Below, one piece after another: positions 35,530 to 41,360 of a stretch of 41,360 nt of DNA. The notes beneath the pieces were generated by a model. That model saw only the letters and a program-made list of their open reading frames with translations. It was not told the origin of the DNA and did no database searches. Position numbers and translations under genes: made by a program. The stretch is from DAHUYF01 sp035553515 (GTDB taxonomy: Bacteria > Pseudomonadota > Alphaproteobacteria > ATCC43930 > CGMCC-115725): NCBI GenBank assembly GCA_035553515.1, contig DATNDG010000027.1, positions 1 to 41,360 of the forward strand. The letters run 5' to 3'. Within the stretch, counting starts at the first letter, position 1. Each line of letters begins with the position of its first letter.

Positions 35530-36021
35530 ATGGCGGCGTTGCGGTGGACCATGCTTTTGGCGCTCGTGCTGCTCGCCGGCTGCGCTTCGCGGCCACGCTT
35601 CGCCGAGGTCGCCACGCGCCTGCCGCCACCAAGCGGGCAGGCGCGCCTCTTCGTTTATCGCGCCCCTACTCTGTCGCAGAGTCTCGAATGGGTCCCGATC
35701 TTTCTCAACCGCGCGTCGATCGGCAGCGTCGGCCCGGGGCATGTGCTGGTCTGCGACATGCCGCCCGGCACCTACACCATCGCCACCGCGAGCCAGGGCC
35801 TGTGGCCGAACCAGGACAGGACGGTTTCCGTCCAGCCCGGGCAGCAGATCTATGCCGAGATCGGCTCCTTCCGCACACCCAATCCGACGGCCCGCTCGAA
35901 CCAGGTACTGCAAAGCACTTTCGCGGTGATGCTGCAGGACACGGCGGTGGGCAGCCGTGACGTCATGCAGCTTTGGTACTCCCCCTGCAACGCGCCCTAC
36001 GCCCCGCCGGCGGTCTCCTGA
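35530..36021 (+). CDS. DUF2846-like lipoprotein
   Basis: A 163-residue predicted lipoprotein with lipobox VLLAGC, cysteine 18. The body ARLFVYRAPTL...LNRASIGSVGPGHVLVCDMPPGTYTIATA with QPGQQIYAEIG fits the DUF2846 beta-sandwich pattern seen in many short outer-membrane lipoproteins. Function unknown. GGAGG precedes the ATG. It is followed by a terminator at 36094. Confidence 0.75.
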   Translation: MAALRWTMLLALVLLAGCASRPRFAEVATRLPPPSGQARLFVYRAPTLSQSLEWVPIFLNRASIGSVGPGHVLVCDMPPGTYTIATASQGLWPNQDRTVSVQPGQQIYAEIGSFRTPNPTARSNQVLQSTFAVMLQDTAVGSRDVMQLWYSPCNAPYAPPAVS

Positions 36022-36093
36022 CCGGCTCAGCCGCGAAGCCTGCGTGACGATTTCAGGGCAGGCGCCATTTCCAACCGCAGCGTAGGTCGCGCC

Positions 36094-36123
36094 CCGCGAC
36101 ATTCCGCCTGTCGCGGTGTTTTT
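36094..36123 (+). terminator. Intrinsic terminator with a competing hairpin
   Basis: CCGCGAC (36094-36100) pairs with GTCGCGG (36110-36116), then TGTTTTT. The left arm can also pair with GTCGCG at 36086-36091, three bases upstream, which would prevent the terminator. The arrangement could be an attenuator, or a chance of GC-rich sequence. Confidence 0.65.
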
Positions 36124-36236
36124 CACCAGGGGCGCAGGCCCGTCCCAATGCGCGAAATGCGCTTGGCCGGCAGGCGATCCGGCCGGGCATTTTCCCGCGG
36201 GGCGTGGCTCGGCCAAACCGTTGATTCGGAGAGTCG

Positions 36237-37427
36237 ATGCCCAAGTCCGGCGAGGCTTCGGCCACGGCGCTGTTGCACCATTTGCCTGTCGACGCGCAAG
36301 CGACGGTCTCCTTGCGACGCGTCGTGCATCAGCGCGCCATTTTCGCCGAGCTTTTCGCGGTGGCGCAGCTCGAAACCTCGCTCGAGCCCCTGCTGGCCCA
36401 GGCCTGCCGGGTCGCGGCGGAAGCCTGCGACGCGCCCTTCGCCAAGGTGCTGGAGCACCGGCCGGAGCAGGGTGATTTCCTGGTGGTCGCCGGCGTCGGC
36501 TGGCATCCGGGGGTCGTCGGCGGCGCGCGCGCCGCGGGGGATCCGAGCAACCCGGCCGGCGAGGCCTTCACGACGGGCCGGCCCGTGAGCGTGAGCGATG
36601 TGCGCCAGCGCAGGGATTATCATCTGCCGGCGATCTACTCCGATCATGGCATCATCTCCACGTCCAATGTTCCGATCATCGGCGCCAGCGATGTCTACGG
36701 CGTGCTTGAGGTCGACCGGCAGGATCATCGTCCCTTCGACCTGCTCGATACCAGCTTTCTCGCCAGCGTCGCGGGCATCGTCGCCGATGCGCGCGAGCGG
36801 ATCCGCCGCGAGGCGGATCTCCAGGCGGCGCATGACGCGCGGGCCGTCCTGCTGCGCGAGCATCACCATCGCGTGCGCAACAGCTACCAGGCGCTGCTCG
36901 CCCGGCTGCACCGCCACGCGCAGGATGCCGGAACCGGCAGGTCGCGACAGCGTCTCGAAGATGTGGAGCGACGGGTCTTCGCGCTGGCCTCGCTCTACGA
37001 CCATCTGGTCGTCACTCCTCCCGAGGAGGAGCGCCTCGATCTGAGCCGCTATCTCGAGGATCTCTGCGACCGGATGCGCGATTTTTACGGGACCAGCGAG
37101 CGCGGCATCGCGCTCGTCTGCCACGTCGAGAGCGGCATCGTCCTCGACATCGGCGTCTGCACCGCGCTCGGAACCGTGGCGAACGAGCTGGTGGCGAATG
37201 CCGTCGAATATGCCTTCGGCGCGCTCGGCGGCACGATCGAGATCGCCCTGGCGCGCAACGCGCGCGGGCTGGCGCTCTCCATCGCCGACAATGGTGCGGG
37301 TATGGGGCGGCCGCGGCCCGAGAGCATCGGCCTGTCGCTCGTCGATCGGCTGATCGACAGTATCGGCGGCTCTATCGCGATGAGTTCGGATGCCGGCACG
37401 CGCTGGACCATCGAGCTGCCCGGATAA
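36237..37427 (+). CDS. GAF-domain sensor histidine kinase of HisKA_2 type
   Basis: A 396-residue soluble kinase. A GAF domain (about 35-190) contains GVGWHPGVVGGARAAGDPSNPAGEAFTTG and VPIIGASDVYGVLEVD. A dimerisation/phosphoacceptor helix follows with HHRVRN (H210 or H211), the HisKA_2 signature, and then an HATPase core with NELVANAVEYAFG (N-box) and IADNGAGMGRP (G1). No membrane segments. Kinases of this type often signal to general-stress (PhyR-like) or two-component regulators; none is encoded adjacent. The ATG has CGGAGAG upstream. Confidence 0.9.
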   Translation: MPKSGEASATALLHHLPVDAQATVSLRRVVHQRAIFAELFAVAQLETSLEPLLAQACRVAAEACDAPFAKVLEHRPEQGDFLVVAGVGWHPGVVGGARAAGDPSNPAGEAFTTGRPVSVSDVRQRRDYHLPAIYSDHGIISTSNVPIIGASDVYGVLEVDRQDHRPFDLLDTSFLASVAGIVADARERIRREADLQAAHDARAVLLREHHHRVRNSYQALLARLHRHAQDAGTGRSRQRLEDVERRVFALASLYDHLVVTPPEEERLDLSRYLEDLCDRMRDFYGTSERGIALVCHVESGIVLDIGVCTALGTVANELVANAVEYAFGALGGTIEIALARNARGLALSIADNGAGMGRPRPESIGLSLVDRLIDSIGGSIAMSSDAGTRWTIELPG

Positions 37428-37503
37428 GCGGCAGGGCGCCGCCGCTCGCTCGCCGCTCACATCCGGTCCTGCGGCATGCAAGCGAAACGTTTGAAGCCGC
37501 AGA

Positions 37504-37734
37504 ATGCGCCTTTTCACCGTTTTCCCGCATATGCAGCAGCCGTCCCACTACCGTGCCGAAGCCGCGCGTGCGCGCCGGCTTGCCCGCGACGTCGGTCATC
37601 CCGAGGCGCAAGAAGCGCTGGAGCGCATGGCGCACGAATACGAGGCGCTGGCCGCGGAGCTCGAGCGCGGGTCTGCCGACATGACGTCGCCGGAACCGCT
37701 GAGCGCACAGCAGGAGCGGTCGCCAGTGGGCTAA
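37504..37734 (+). CDS. Short helical microprotein
   Basis: A 76-residue (or 67 if started at 37531) protein with HYRAEAARARRLARDVG, then QEALERMAHEYEALAAELERG and a short polar tail. It follows the same spacing of aromatic, Arg, Ala, Leu and Glu as the 51-residue product at 4691-4846, so the two are probably distant paralogues of a short helical family common in Rhizobiales. Function unknown. The Shine-Dalgarno is weak. Confidence 0.55.
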   Translation: MRLFTVFPHMQQPSHYRAEAARARRLARDVGHPEAQEALERMAHEYEALAAELERGSADMTSPEPLSAQQERSPVG

Positions 37735-37829
37735 TCCCGCAGCCCGGTTGCAACCTCCGGCGAAAAGATGGCACAGCGCGCCGACGCCGGCCTTGATCAA
37801 GCACGGCAGTACCAGATGGAGAATTTGCG

Positions 37830-38258
37830 GTGAAGACTCTGGCGATCGCTCTCACCATGAGCGCGCTGCTGGCGGTACCGGCCATGGCGCAGAGCAATCA
37901 GGGCAATCAGGGCAGCAGCACGCTCGGCAACGTCCTCGAGAACATCGGCCGCTCGCTCAACGGGCAAGGCAACGAAAGCAGCAGCACGCAGCAGACTCAC
38001 GACCAGACGCTGCAGCAATACCGCAACGAAAGCAACCAGCAGCTCGAACAGGACCGGCAGCGGCTGAGCCAGGCGCAGAGCCGGCTGCAAGCGGCGACGC
38101 AGGCGCTCGATCAGGAAATGGCGCGGCGCGGCATGGGTAGCGGCTCGAGCGCCGCGCCGGCTGAGAGCGGCTCCAGCACCCCGCCGGCTGAGAGCGGCTC
38201 CAACGCCGCACCGGCAGGCACGACCGGCGGCGCCGGGAATAGCGGCACCGGCCGCTAG
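37830..38258 (+). CDS. Secreted Gln/Ser-rich coiled-coil protein
   Basis: A 142-residue exported protein. It has a signal peptide (1-20, ending AMAQ), then a Gln/Asn-rich low-complexity segment and a helical heptad region (about 55-95, with EQDRQRLSQAQSRLQAATQAL). A Ser/Pro/Gly tail carries near-repeats of PAESGSS (about 108-130). The start is a GTG at 37830 with GGAG upstream. Function not known; such proteins are typically periplasmic. Confidence 0.65.
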   Translation: MKTLAIALTMSALLAVPAMAQSNQGNQGSSTLGNVLENIGRSLNGQGNESSSTQQTHDQTLQQYRNESNQQLEQDRQRLSQAQSRLQAATQALDQEMARRGMGSGSSAAPAESGSSTPPAESGSNAAPAGTTGGAGNSGTGR

Positions 38259-38286
38259 CGCCGGAGACGGGCCGAGGGAGGGGGCG

Positions 38287-39318
38287 ATGGCGGAGCGTAA
38301 GCAGGAGGGCGAGGACGGCTTCGCGCATGCGCGCGAGATCACCCCGGCGATGCGCCGTAATCCCGAGAGCGAGGATCACCGCAGACACGGTCATGAAGCC
38401 GACCGGCCGGAGCAGATTCCGCCCCGCGGCTGGCGTCAGGTGGCCGGGCGGAGCTGGCAGCGCATCGGTCGCGACAACATCTCGATCATTTCCGCCGGCG
38501 TCGCCTTCTACGCCTTCCTCGCGATTCCTTCAGCGCTGACCGCGTTGGTGGCGCTCTATGGCCTCGCTTTCGATCCCGGCGACGTGCAGCACCAGGTCGC
38601 CGCGCTCCAGGGCGTAATGCCACAAGAGGCGACGCAGGTTGTCTCGCGGCAGCTTCAGACGATCACCGCGCGGCCGAATTCGACGCTCGGCATCAGCTTC
38701 GTCGTCGCCCTCCTGGTCGCGGTCTGGGGCGCGCGTTCCGGCATGTCGACGCTGATGACGGCGTTGAACGTCGCTTATGCGGAAGAGGAGCGGCGCGGCT
38801 TCGTGCGCTTTCAGGCCTCGGCCTTCGCGCTCACCGGGGCTGCCGTCCTCTTCGCGGTCGTGTCGATAGCGCTCATCGGCGTTCTGCCGGCGGTGTTGGG
38901 ATTCCTGCCGTTCGGCAGCTTCGGCAAGGCCGCCGCCTCGGTGCTGCGCTGGCCGCTGCTGCTGGTGCTGATGGTGATCGGCCTCGCCGCCCTTTACCGC
39001 TATGCGCCGTCGCGCCGCGAAGCGAAATGGCGCTGGGTGAGCTGGGGCGCCGCCGCCGCCACGCTGCTGTGGATCATCGGCTCGGCGCTGTTCTCGATCT
39101 ACGTCTCGCAGTTCGCCTCTTACAACAAGACCTACGGCTCGCTCGGCGCGGTGGTGGTGCTGATGATGTGGCTCTATGTCAGCGCCTTCGCCGTGCTGCT
39201 CGGTGCCGAGCTCAATTCCGAGCTCGAGCACCAGACAGCGCGCGACACCACTGTCGGTGCGCCGAAGCCGCTGGGGAGCCGCGGCGCCTGGGCGGCGGAC
39301 ACGGTGACGAAGGACTAA
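38287..39318 (+). CDS. YihY/BrkB family inner-membrane protein
   Basis: A 343-residue protein. A charged cytosolic N-terminus (about 1-65) is followed by about six membrane helices; RDNISIISAGVAFYAFLAIPSALTALVALYGL opens the membrane part, and SRREAKWRWVSWGAAAATLLWIIGSALFSIYVSQFASYNKTYGSLGAVV matches the family core near the end. BrkB-type proteins are widely conserved but no transport activity is proven; the old ribonuclease label was withdrawn. The stop overlaps the convergent gene's stop in CTAA. Confidence 0.9.
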   Translation: MAERKQEGEDGFAHAREITPAMRRNPESEDHRRHGHEADRPEQIPPRGWRQVAGRSWQRIGRDNISIISAGVAFYAFLAIPSALTALVALYGLAFDPGDVQHQVAALQGVMPQEATQVVSRQLQTITARPNSTLGISFVVALLVAVWGARSGMSTLMTALNVAYAEEERRGFVRFQASAFALTGAAVLFAVVSIALIGVLPAVLGFLPFGSFGKAAASVLRWPLLLVLMVIGLAALYRYAPSRREAKWRWVSWGAAAATLLWIIGSALFSIYVSQFASYNKTYGSLGAVVVLMMWLYVSAFAVLLGAELNSELEHQTARDTTVGAPKPLGSRGAWAADTVTKD

Positions 39319-39557
39319 AGAGGGTCGATGCGCAGTGTCTCGCGGGTGACCTCGGCGATCCAGCGCCAGCGCGCCGCTTCCCGCCGGTCATTGCGGGCAA
39401 GCGCCTTCAGCGCCTGATGCACGGCATAGGACTCCGCCCGCTCGCTGAACCGTTCGATCAGCAGGCGCGCCAGGGATCGCGCATCGCGCGGCGCCTTGGT
39501 CGGGCTGTCGGGCGGATTCTGGACGTCGCTCATGGTCGGGGAGGTCGGTTCGCGCAT
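39315..39557 (-). CDS. Small conserved-looking hypothetical protein
   Basis: An 80-residue protein with a charged helical C-terminal half (SLARLLIERFSERAESYAVHQALKALARNDRREAARWRW). No signal or membrane segment. The ATG at 39557 has GGA about eight bases upstream; MSDVQ at 39533 is an alternative start. It overlaps the BrkB stop by four bases. No family recognised. Confidence 0.6.
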   Translation of the reverse strand: MREPTSPTMSDVQNPPDSPTKAPRDARSLARLLIERFSERAESYAVHQALKALARNDRREAARWRWIAEVTRETLRIDPL

Positions 39558-39590
39558 GCTTAATTCCTAGCAAGCCGCGCTTCCGCGCGC

Positions 39591-39610
39591 CGAGTCATCA
39601 GCGAGTCATC
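39591..39610. repeat. Tandem CGAGTCATC pair
   Basis: CGAGTCATC at 39591-39599 and again at 39602-39610, an 11-base period, in the 189-bp divergent gap between the small genes at 39315 and 39747. The period of about one helical turn fits a tandem regulator site. Confidence 0.35.
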
Positions 39611-39746
39611 CCCGGCGCCGCTCCGCCGGACACGCGGCATTCCGCCGCCCCGATGCCGATACCTAAAATTTTATCGATCGCCGAGAATCATTTAACCATT
39701 CGGCGCGATGATCCGCCGCAGCGCAATCCGCGGGCGGAGCTTCGCA

Positions 39747-39965
39747 ATGGGCCTCTTTGTGACCTTTTCGGCAGAGGAACTGCAGGAATTCGAACAGTGG
39801 CGCAAATCCAGCGCCGAGAAAGGCGAAGTGATCGTCATCCAGGCGGTCACGCCGCGCCGGCCGGACAAGTTCAAGGTCTGGTTCGCAAAGCCGCTGGCGA
39901 ACCCGTCGCGCCTCTCCTGGTACAAGCCGATTGAAGAGGCGATCGCACCGCCGCCGGCGGAGTAG
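39747..39965 (+). CDS. Small hypothetical protein
   Basis: A 72-residue protein MGLFVTFSAEELQEFEQWRK..., a soluble alpha/beta-looking small protein with a basic centre and a Pro-rich end. The ATG at 39747 has GGAG seven bases upstream and is preferred to 39708. No family recognised. It lies alone in its orientation in this stretch. Confidence 0.55.
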   Translation: MGLFVTFSAEELQEFEQWRKSSAEKGEVIVIQAVTPRRPDKFKVWFAKPLANPSRLSWYKPIEEAIAPPPAE

Positions 39966-40225
39966 TGCCTGCTCCGATATCTGACGGCTTAGAATTTCGC
40001 CATTGGTTCCACAGTCGCCCGTCTGCGGCTCTCGGCGCCGCAGACGGGCTTCCTGTGCGAGCGGCAAGGCGGACAATTTTTTCCGCCAGCACTGAGCGCC
40101 GGTTAGCTCAGGCGTCCGCGATCATCGATCCACCCGAAGACATTGATCGAGAGCTGCAACGCCTCGACCGACCAGGCGCGGATCTGGGCGCTGGGGACTA
40201 AAGCGGCGGGCGCGCTCCCTCACGT
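39966..40225. other. Gap with two strong hairpins
   Basis: A 260-base stretch without a convincing gene. It holds a perfect 13-bp stem, GCCCGTCTGCGGC (40017-40029) with GCCGCAGACGGGC (40037-40049), loop TCTCGGC. A smaller stem, GGCGGA (40068-40073) with TCCGCC (40082-40087), encloses a T-rich loop. The first could end the upstream small gene's transcript even without a good T-run. Confidence 0.45.
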
Positions 40226-40480
40226 TCAGCGGTGATAGTAGTCATCCTCATCGTGCTGCACGCCTTCAGGAGAGCGCTGCTGAGGCGGTGCCGTCATGTC
40301 CCGGTCGTAGGGGCGTTGGTAGCCCTGCTCGTAAGGGCCTTGGTATCCTTGCTCGTAGGGGCCTTGGTATGCAGGCGGCGGAGCATAGGCACTACGCTCA
40401 TCGTCATGGTGCCACGCACAACCCGACAGAGGGACGGCGACGAACGCCATCAACGACATCAATGCAATCGTTCTACGCAT
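40226..40480 (-). CDS. Repeat-bearing small lipoprotein
   Basis: An 84-residue predicted lipoprotein with signal and lipobox VPLSGC, cysteine 21. The mature part has near-tandem repeats YQGPYEQG (about 39-54) and then YQRPYDRD, and ends EDDYYHR. The DNA shows a matching 24-base repeat. GGAGG lies five bases before the ATG; a longer open frame runs into the tRNA and is not real. Function unknown; Tyr/Pro/Gly/Gln repeats suggest a flexible envelope tether. Confidence 0.7.
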   Translation of the reverse strand: MRRTIALMSLMAFVAVPLSGCAWHHDDERSAYAPPPAYQGPYEQGYQGPYEQGYQRPYDRDMTAPPQQRSPEGVQHDEDDYYHR

Positions 40481-40658
40481 TCCTACCTCCAAATCTTCCC
40501 CTTGCCGTGCCAACACACGTGGCTGCGATATCGCCCATGATCTACCTGGAGAGGTAATTTGGGGGGCCATCTCTTTCCTGCGGTGATGGAACACTTCAAG
40601 GCTTCTCGCCGTTCTGCCGAAACGAGAACCGGTTTCCCCTGGCGCGCCGCAGTTCACG

Positions 40659-40694
40659 AAAAACCCGCAGAAAACCGGGGTTTCCTGCGGGTTT
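40659..40694 (-). terminator. Terminator of tRNA-Ala
   Basis: Read on the minus strand, AAACCCGCAG (40694-40685) pairs with CTGCGGGTTT (40670-40661), 10 bp perfect, and the tail is TTTTTC. The inner loop can pair further with a bulge. It lies four bases beyond the tRNA CCA end. Confidence 0.85.
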
Positions 40695-40698
40695 GAAT

Positions 40699-40774
40699 TG
40701 GTGGAGCAGAGGGGGATCGAACCCCTGACCTCGACATTGCGAACGTCGCGCTCTCCCAACTGAGCTACTGCCCC
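40699..40774 (-). tRNA. tRNA-Ala, anticodon CGC
   Basis: A 76-base cloverleaf on the minus strand including encoded CCA. The acceptor stem GGGGCAG pairs with CTGCTCC and has a G3-U70 pair, the classic alanine identity element. The D arm is GCTC-loop-GAGC, the anticodon loop is TTCGCAA (anticodon CGC, reading GCG), and the T arm has GGTTCGATCC. The discriminator base is A. A promoter-like pair lies upstream. Confidence 0.96.
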
Positions 40775-40787
40775 GCGACGGGCGGCG

Positions 40788-40817
40788 ACTATGTGGGCCG
40801 GGCCCCCGGCATGTCAA
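40788..40817 (-). promoter_or_regulatory. tRNA-Ala promoter
   Basis: On the minus strand, TTGACA (40817-40812), 18 bases, CATAGT (40793-40788). The -35 is a perfect match. The predicted start near 40781 gives a 7-base leader before the tRNA. Confidence 0.7.
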
Positions 40818-40832
40818 GGCTTCCGCCGGTGC

Positions 40833-40870
40833 TGTCCTAGTTAGGACACCTACGCCCGGAACTTAGGACA
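40833..40870. repeat. TGTCCTA operator-like cluster
   Basis: A palindrome TGTCCTA-GT-TAGGACA (40833-40848) with a third copy TTAGGACA (40863-40870), 22 bases from the matching half. It lies just upstream of the tRNA promoter, and also in the region upstream of the edge gene. It may be an operator for a regulator of the edge gene, or a decayed insertion-sequence end; I cannot tell which. Confidence 0.5.
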
Positions 40871-40899
40871 ACCGCTTATCGAGGCTGAGCGATAGGAAA

Positions 40900-40924
40900 G
40901 GCGGCCGAAATATGCTAGGCCGCC
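40900..40924. repeat. GGCGGCC inverted repeat
   Basis: GGCGGCC (40900-40906) with GGCCGCC (40918-40924), an 11-base AT-rich loop between. It lies between the TGTCCTA cluster and the edge gene. There is no T-run, so a terminator role is doubtful. Confidence 0.4.
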
Positions 40925-40996
40925 GCCCATGCCGTTCGTCTGCACTCTGATGATACCTGCCACGCCGAATATTTTCGCGCGGGGGAGGAGCATCTT

Positions 40997-41360
40997 GTGC
41001 TCGTTCGCGTGGGGTACGACGAATCAGGAGACAAAATCTATTCAATCATGGCGGGGCTATCTCCGCAGCCCCCCGGCGAGCTCGAGTATGTGTTCGCGCT
41101 GATAGAAGCCGACGCGGAAACGGATACCGAAAGGGCGATTTTCGATAGCCAAGAAGTCGCCGCGATGATTAGCCAAGATGACCGCGCAAAGGTCATGGCA
41201 GCGGTTCTTGCGGCTACGCAACTATTGATTGACCAGGTTAAGCCGCAATACTTCGTTATGGCAACCAGGGACGGCTACTTGCCTCCCCGAGCGCTTGAAA
41301 AATACGAGAAGATTCACCACCTATTCATTGAATCAGGATATAGCGTAACTGCAACCAACC
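40997..41360 (+). CDS. Truncated unknown gene at the right edge
   Basis: An open frame from a GTG with GGGGAGGAG six bases upstream, running off the window after 121 codons without a stop. The visible protein starts (V)LVRVGYDESGDKIYSIMAGL, is acidic, and looks soluble and mostly helical. Bases are visibly less GC-rich and codons such as CTA, ATA and AGG appear, unlike the genes to the left, which suggests recent gain. It lies beyond the tRNA-Ala gene. No family recognised; the rest must be read from the neighbouring sequence. Confidence 0.55.
   Translation, partial: MLVRVGYDESGDKIYSIMAGLSPQPPGELEYVFALIEADAETDTERAIFDSQEVAAMISQDDRAKVMAAVLAATQLLIDQVKPQYFVMATRDGYLPPRALEKYEKIHHLFIESGYSVTATN

Noticed and set aside
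36123..37517. 464-codon frame antisense to the HisKA_2 kinase
   Set aside because: Shadow frame; no recognisable domain.
37793..37800. TTGATCAA resembling an FNR box
   Set aside because: The two halves touch; the four-base spacer required by FNR/FixK proteins is missing.
39965..40201. 78-codon frame beginning by a 1-base overlap with the preceding stop
   Set aside because: The overlap is suggestive, but the frame contains the perfect 13-bp hairpin, has no family-like sequence and no Shine-Dalgarno; kept as non-coding.
40863..41045. 60-codon minus-strand frame opposite the edge gene
   Set aside because: The plus-strand frame has a strong ribosome-binding site and a longer uninterrupted reading.
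40775..41360. tRNA-borne genomic island with attachment sites
   Set aside because: No integrase and no second copy of the tRNA 3' end in the window; kept only as a lead.

Overview
The window is a GC-rich stretch of an alphaproteobacterial chromosome, of Rhizobiales or Rhodospirillales type. The evidence is an aconitase gene beside a complete cytochrome c maturation (ccm) cluster, a FixK/FNR-type box of the form TTG(A/C)-N6-(T/G)CAA, a PAS_5 regulator, an IalB-family protein and a HisKA_2-type sensor kinase. Genus and species cannot be told from the sequence alone. Everything was read by eye, with no database search.

Layout. 1-4.6 kb, mostly minus strand: a secreted DUF1223 protein, aconitase AcnA, a small secreted protein and a NIPSNAP-like protein. 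4.7-12.2 kb, plus strand: a microprotein gene, a candidate structured RNA ending in a perfect terminator, then ccmA-B and ccmC-D-E-F-G-H-I, nearly all joined by 1-4 base overlaps. Together these would export haem, load it onto the chaperone CcmE, keep the apocytochrome CXXCH cysteines reduced and ligate haem. A FixK/FNR-like box lies exactly at -41.5 from the start site predicted upstream of ccmC, so the second half of the cluster may be induced separately at low oxygen. 12.3-13.7 kb: a PAS_5 protein, then three tiny genes (25, 65 and 90 codons) behind a CRP/FNR-family-like palindrome. 13.8-18.8 kb, minus strand: an acyl-CoA ligase, a pair of less GC-rich glycosyltransferases (GT22-like and GT4-like) and a GNAT. 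18.9-20.6 kb, minus strand: a His/Trp/Tyr-rich secreted protein, a small lipoprotein and a quinone oxidoreductase.

20.7-25 kb, plus strand except for one minus-strand esterase: IalB, RlmN, a Lpp-like lipoprotein and an L,D-transpeptidase four bases downstream, a probable envelope-tethering pair. 25-30.3 kb, mixed strands: an orphan amino-acid-type binding protein, an ArsC-like protein, an SGNH hydrolase, a GNAT, a TetR regulator (possibly with a CTG start) divergent from an SDR. 30.3-39.3 kb, mainly plus strand: argG, an enolase-superfamily dehydratase, a hybrid histidine kinase (minus), a CBS protein, a lipoprotein, a GAF/HisKA_2 kinase, a microprotein, a Gln-rich secreted protein and a YihY/BrkB membrane protein. 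39.3-41.36 kb: small genes, a repeat-bearing lipoprotein and tRNA-Ala(CGC) with its own promoter and terminator. Beyond the tRNA lies a cluster of TGTCCTA motifs and a truncated, less GC-rich unknown gene running off the right edge.

The most interesting leads are the hairpin RNA with CU-rich loops before ccmA, the FixK-like box within the ccm cluster, the microprotein operon with a CRP-like operator, and the Lpp-like/L,D-transpeptidase pair. No CRISPR array, intact insertion sequence, prophage or biosynthetic cluster was seen.
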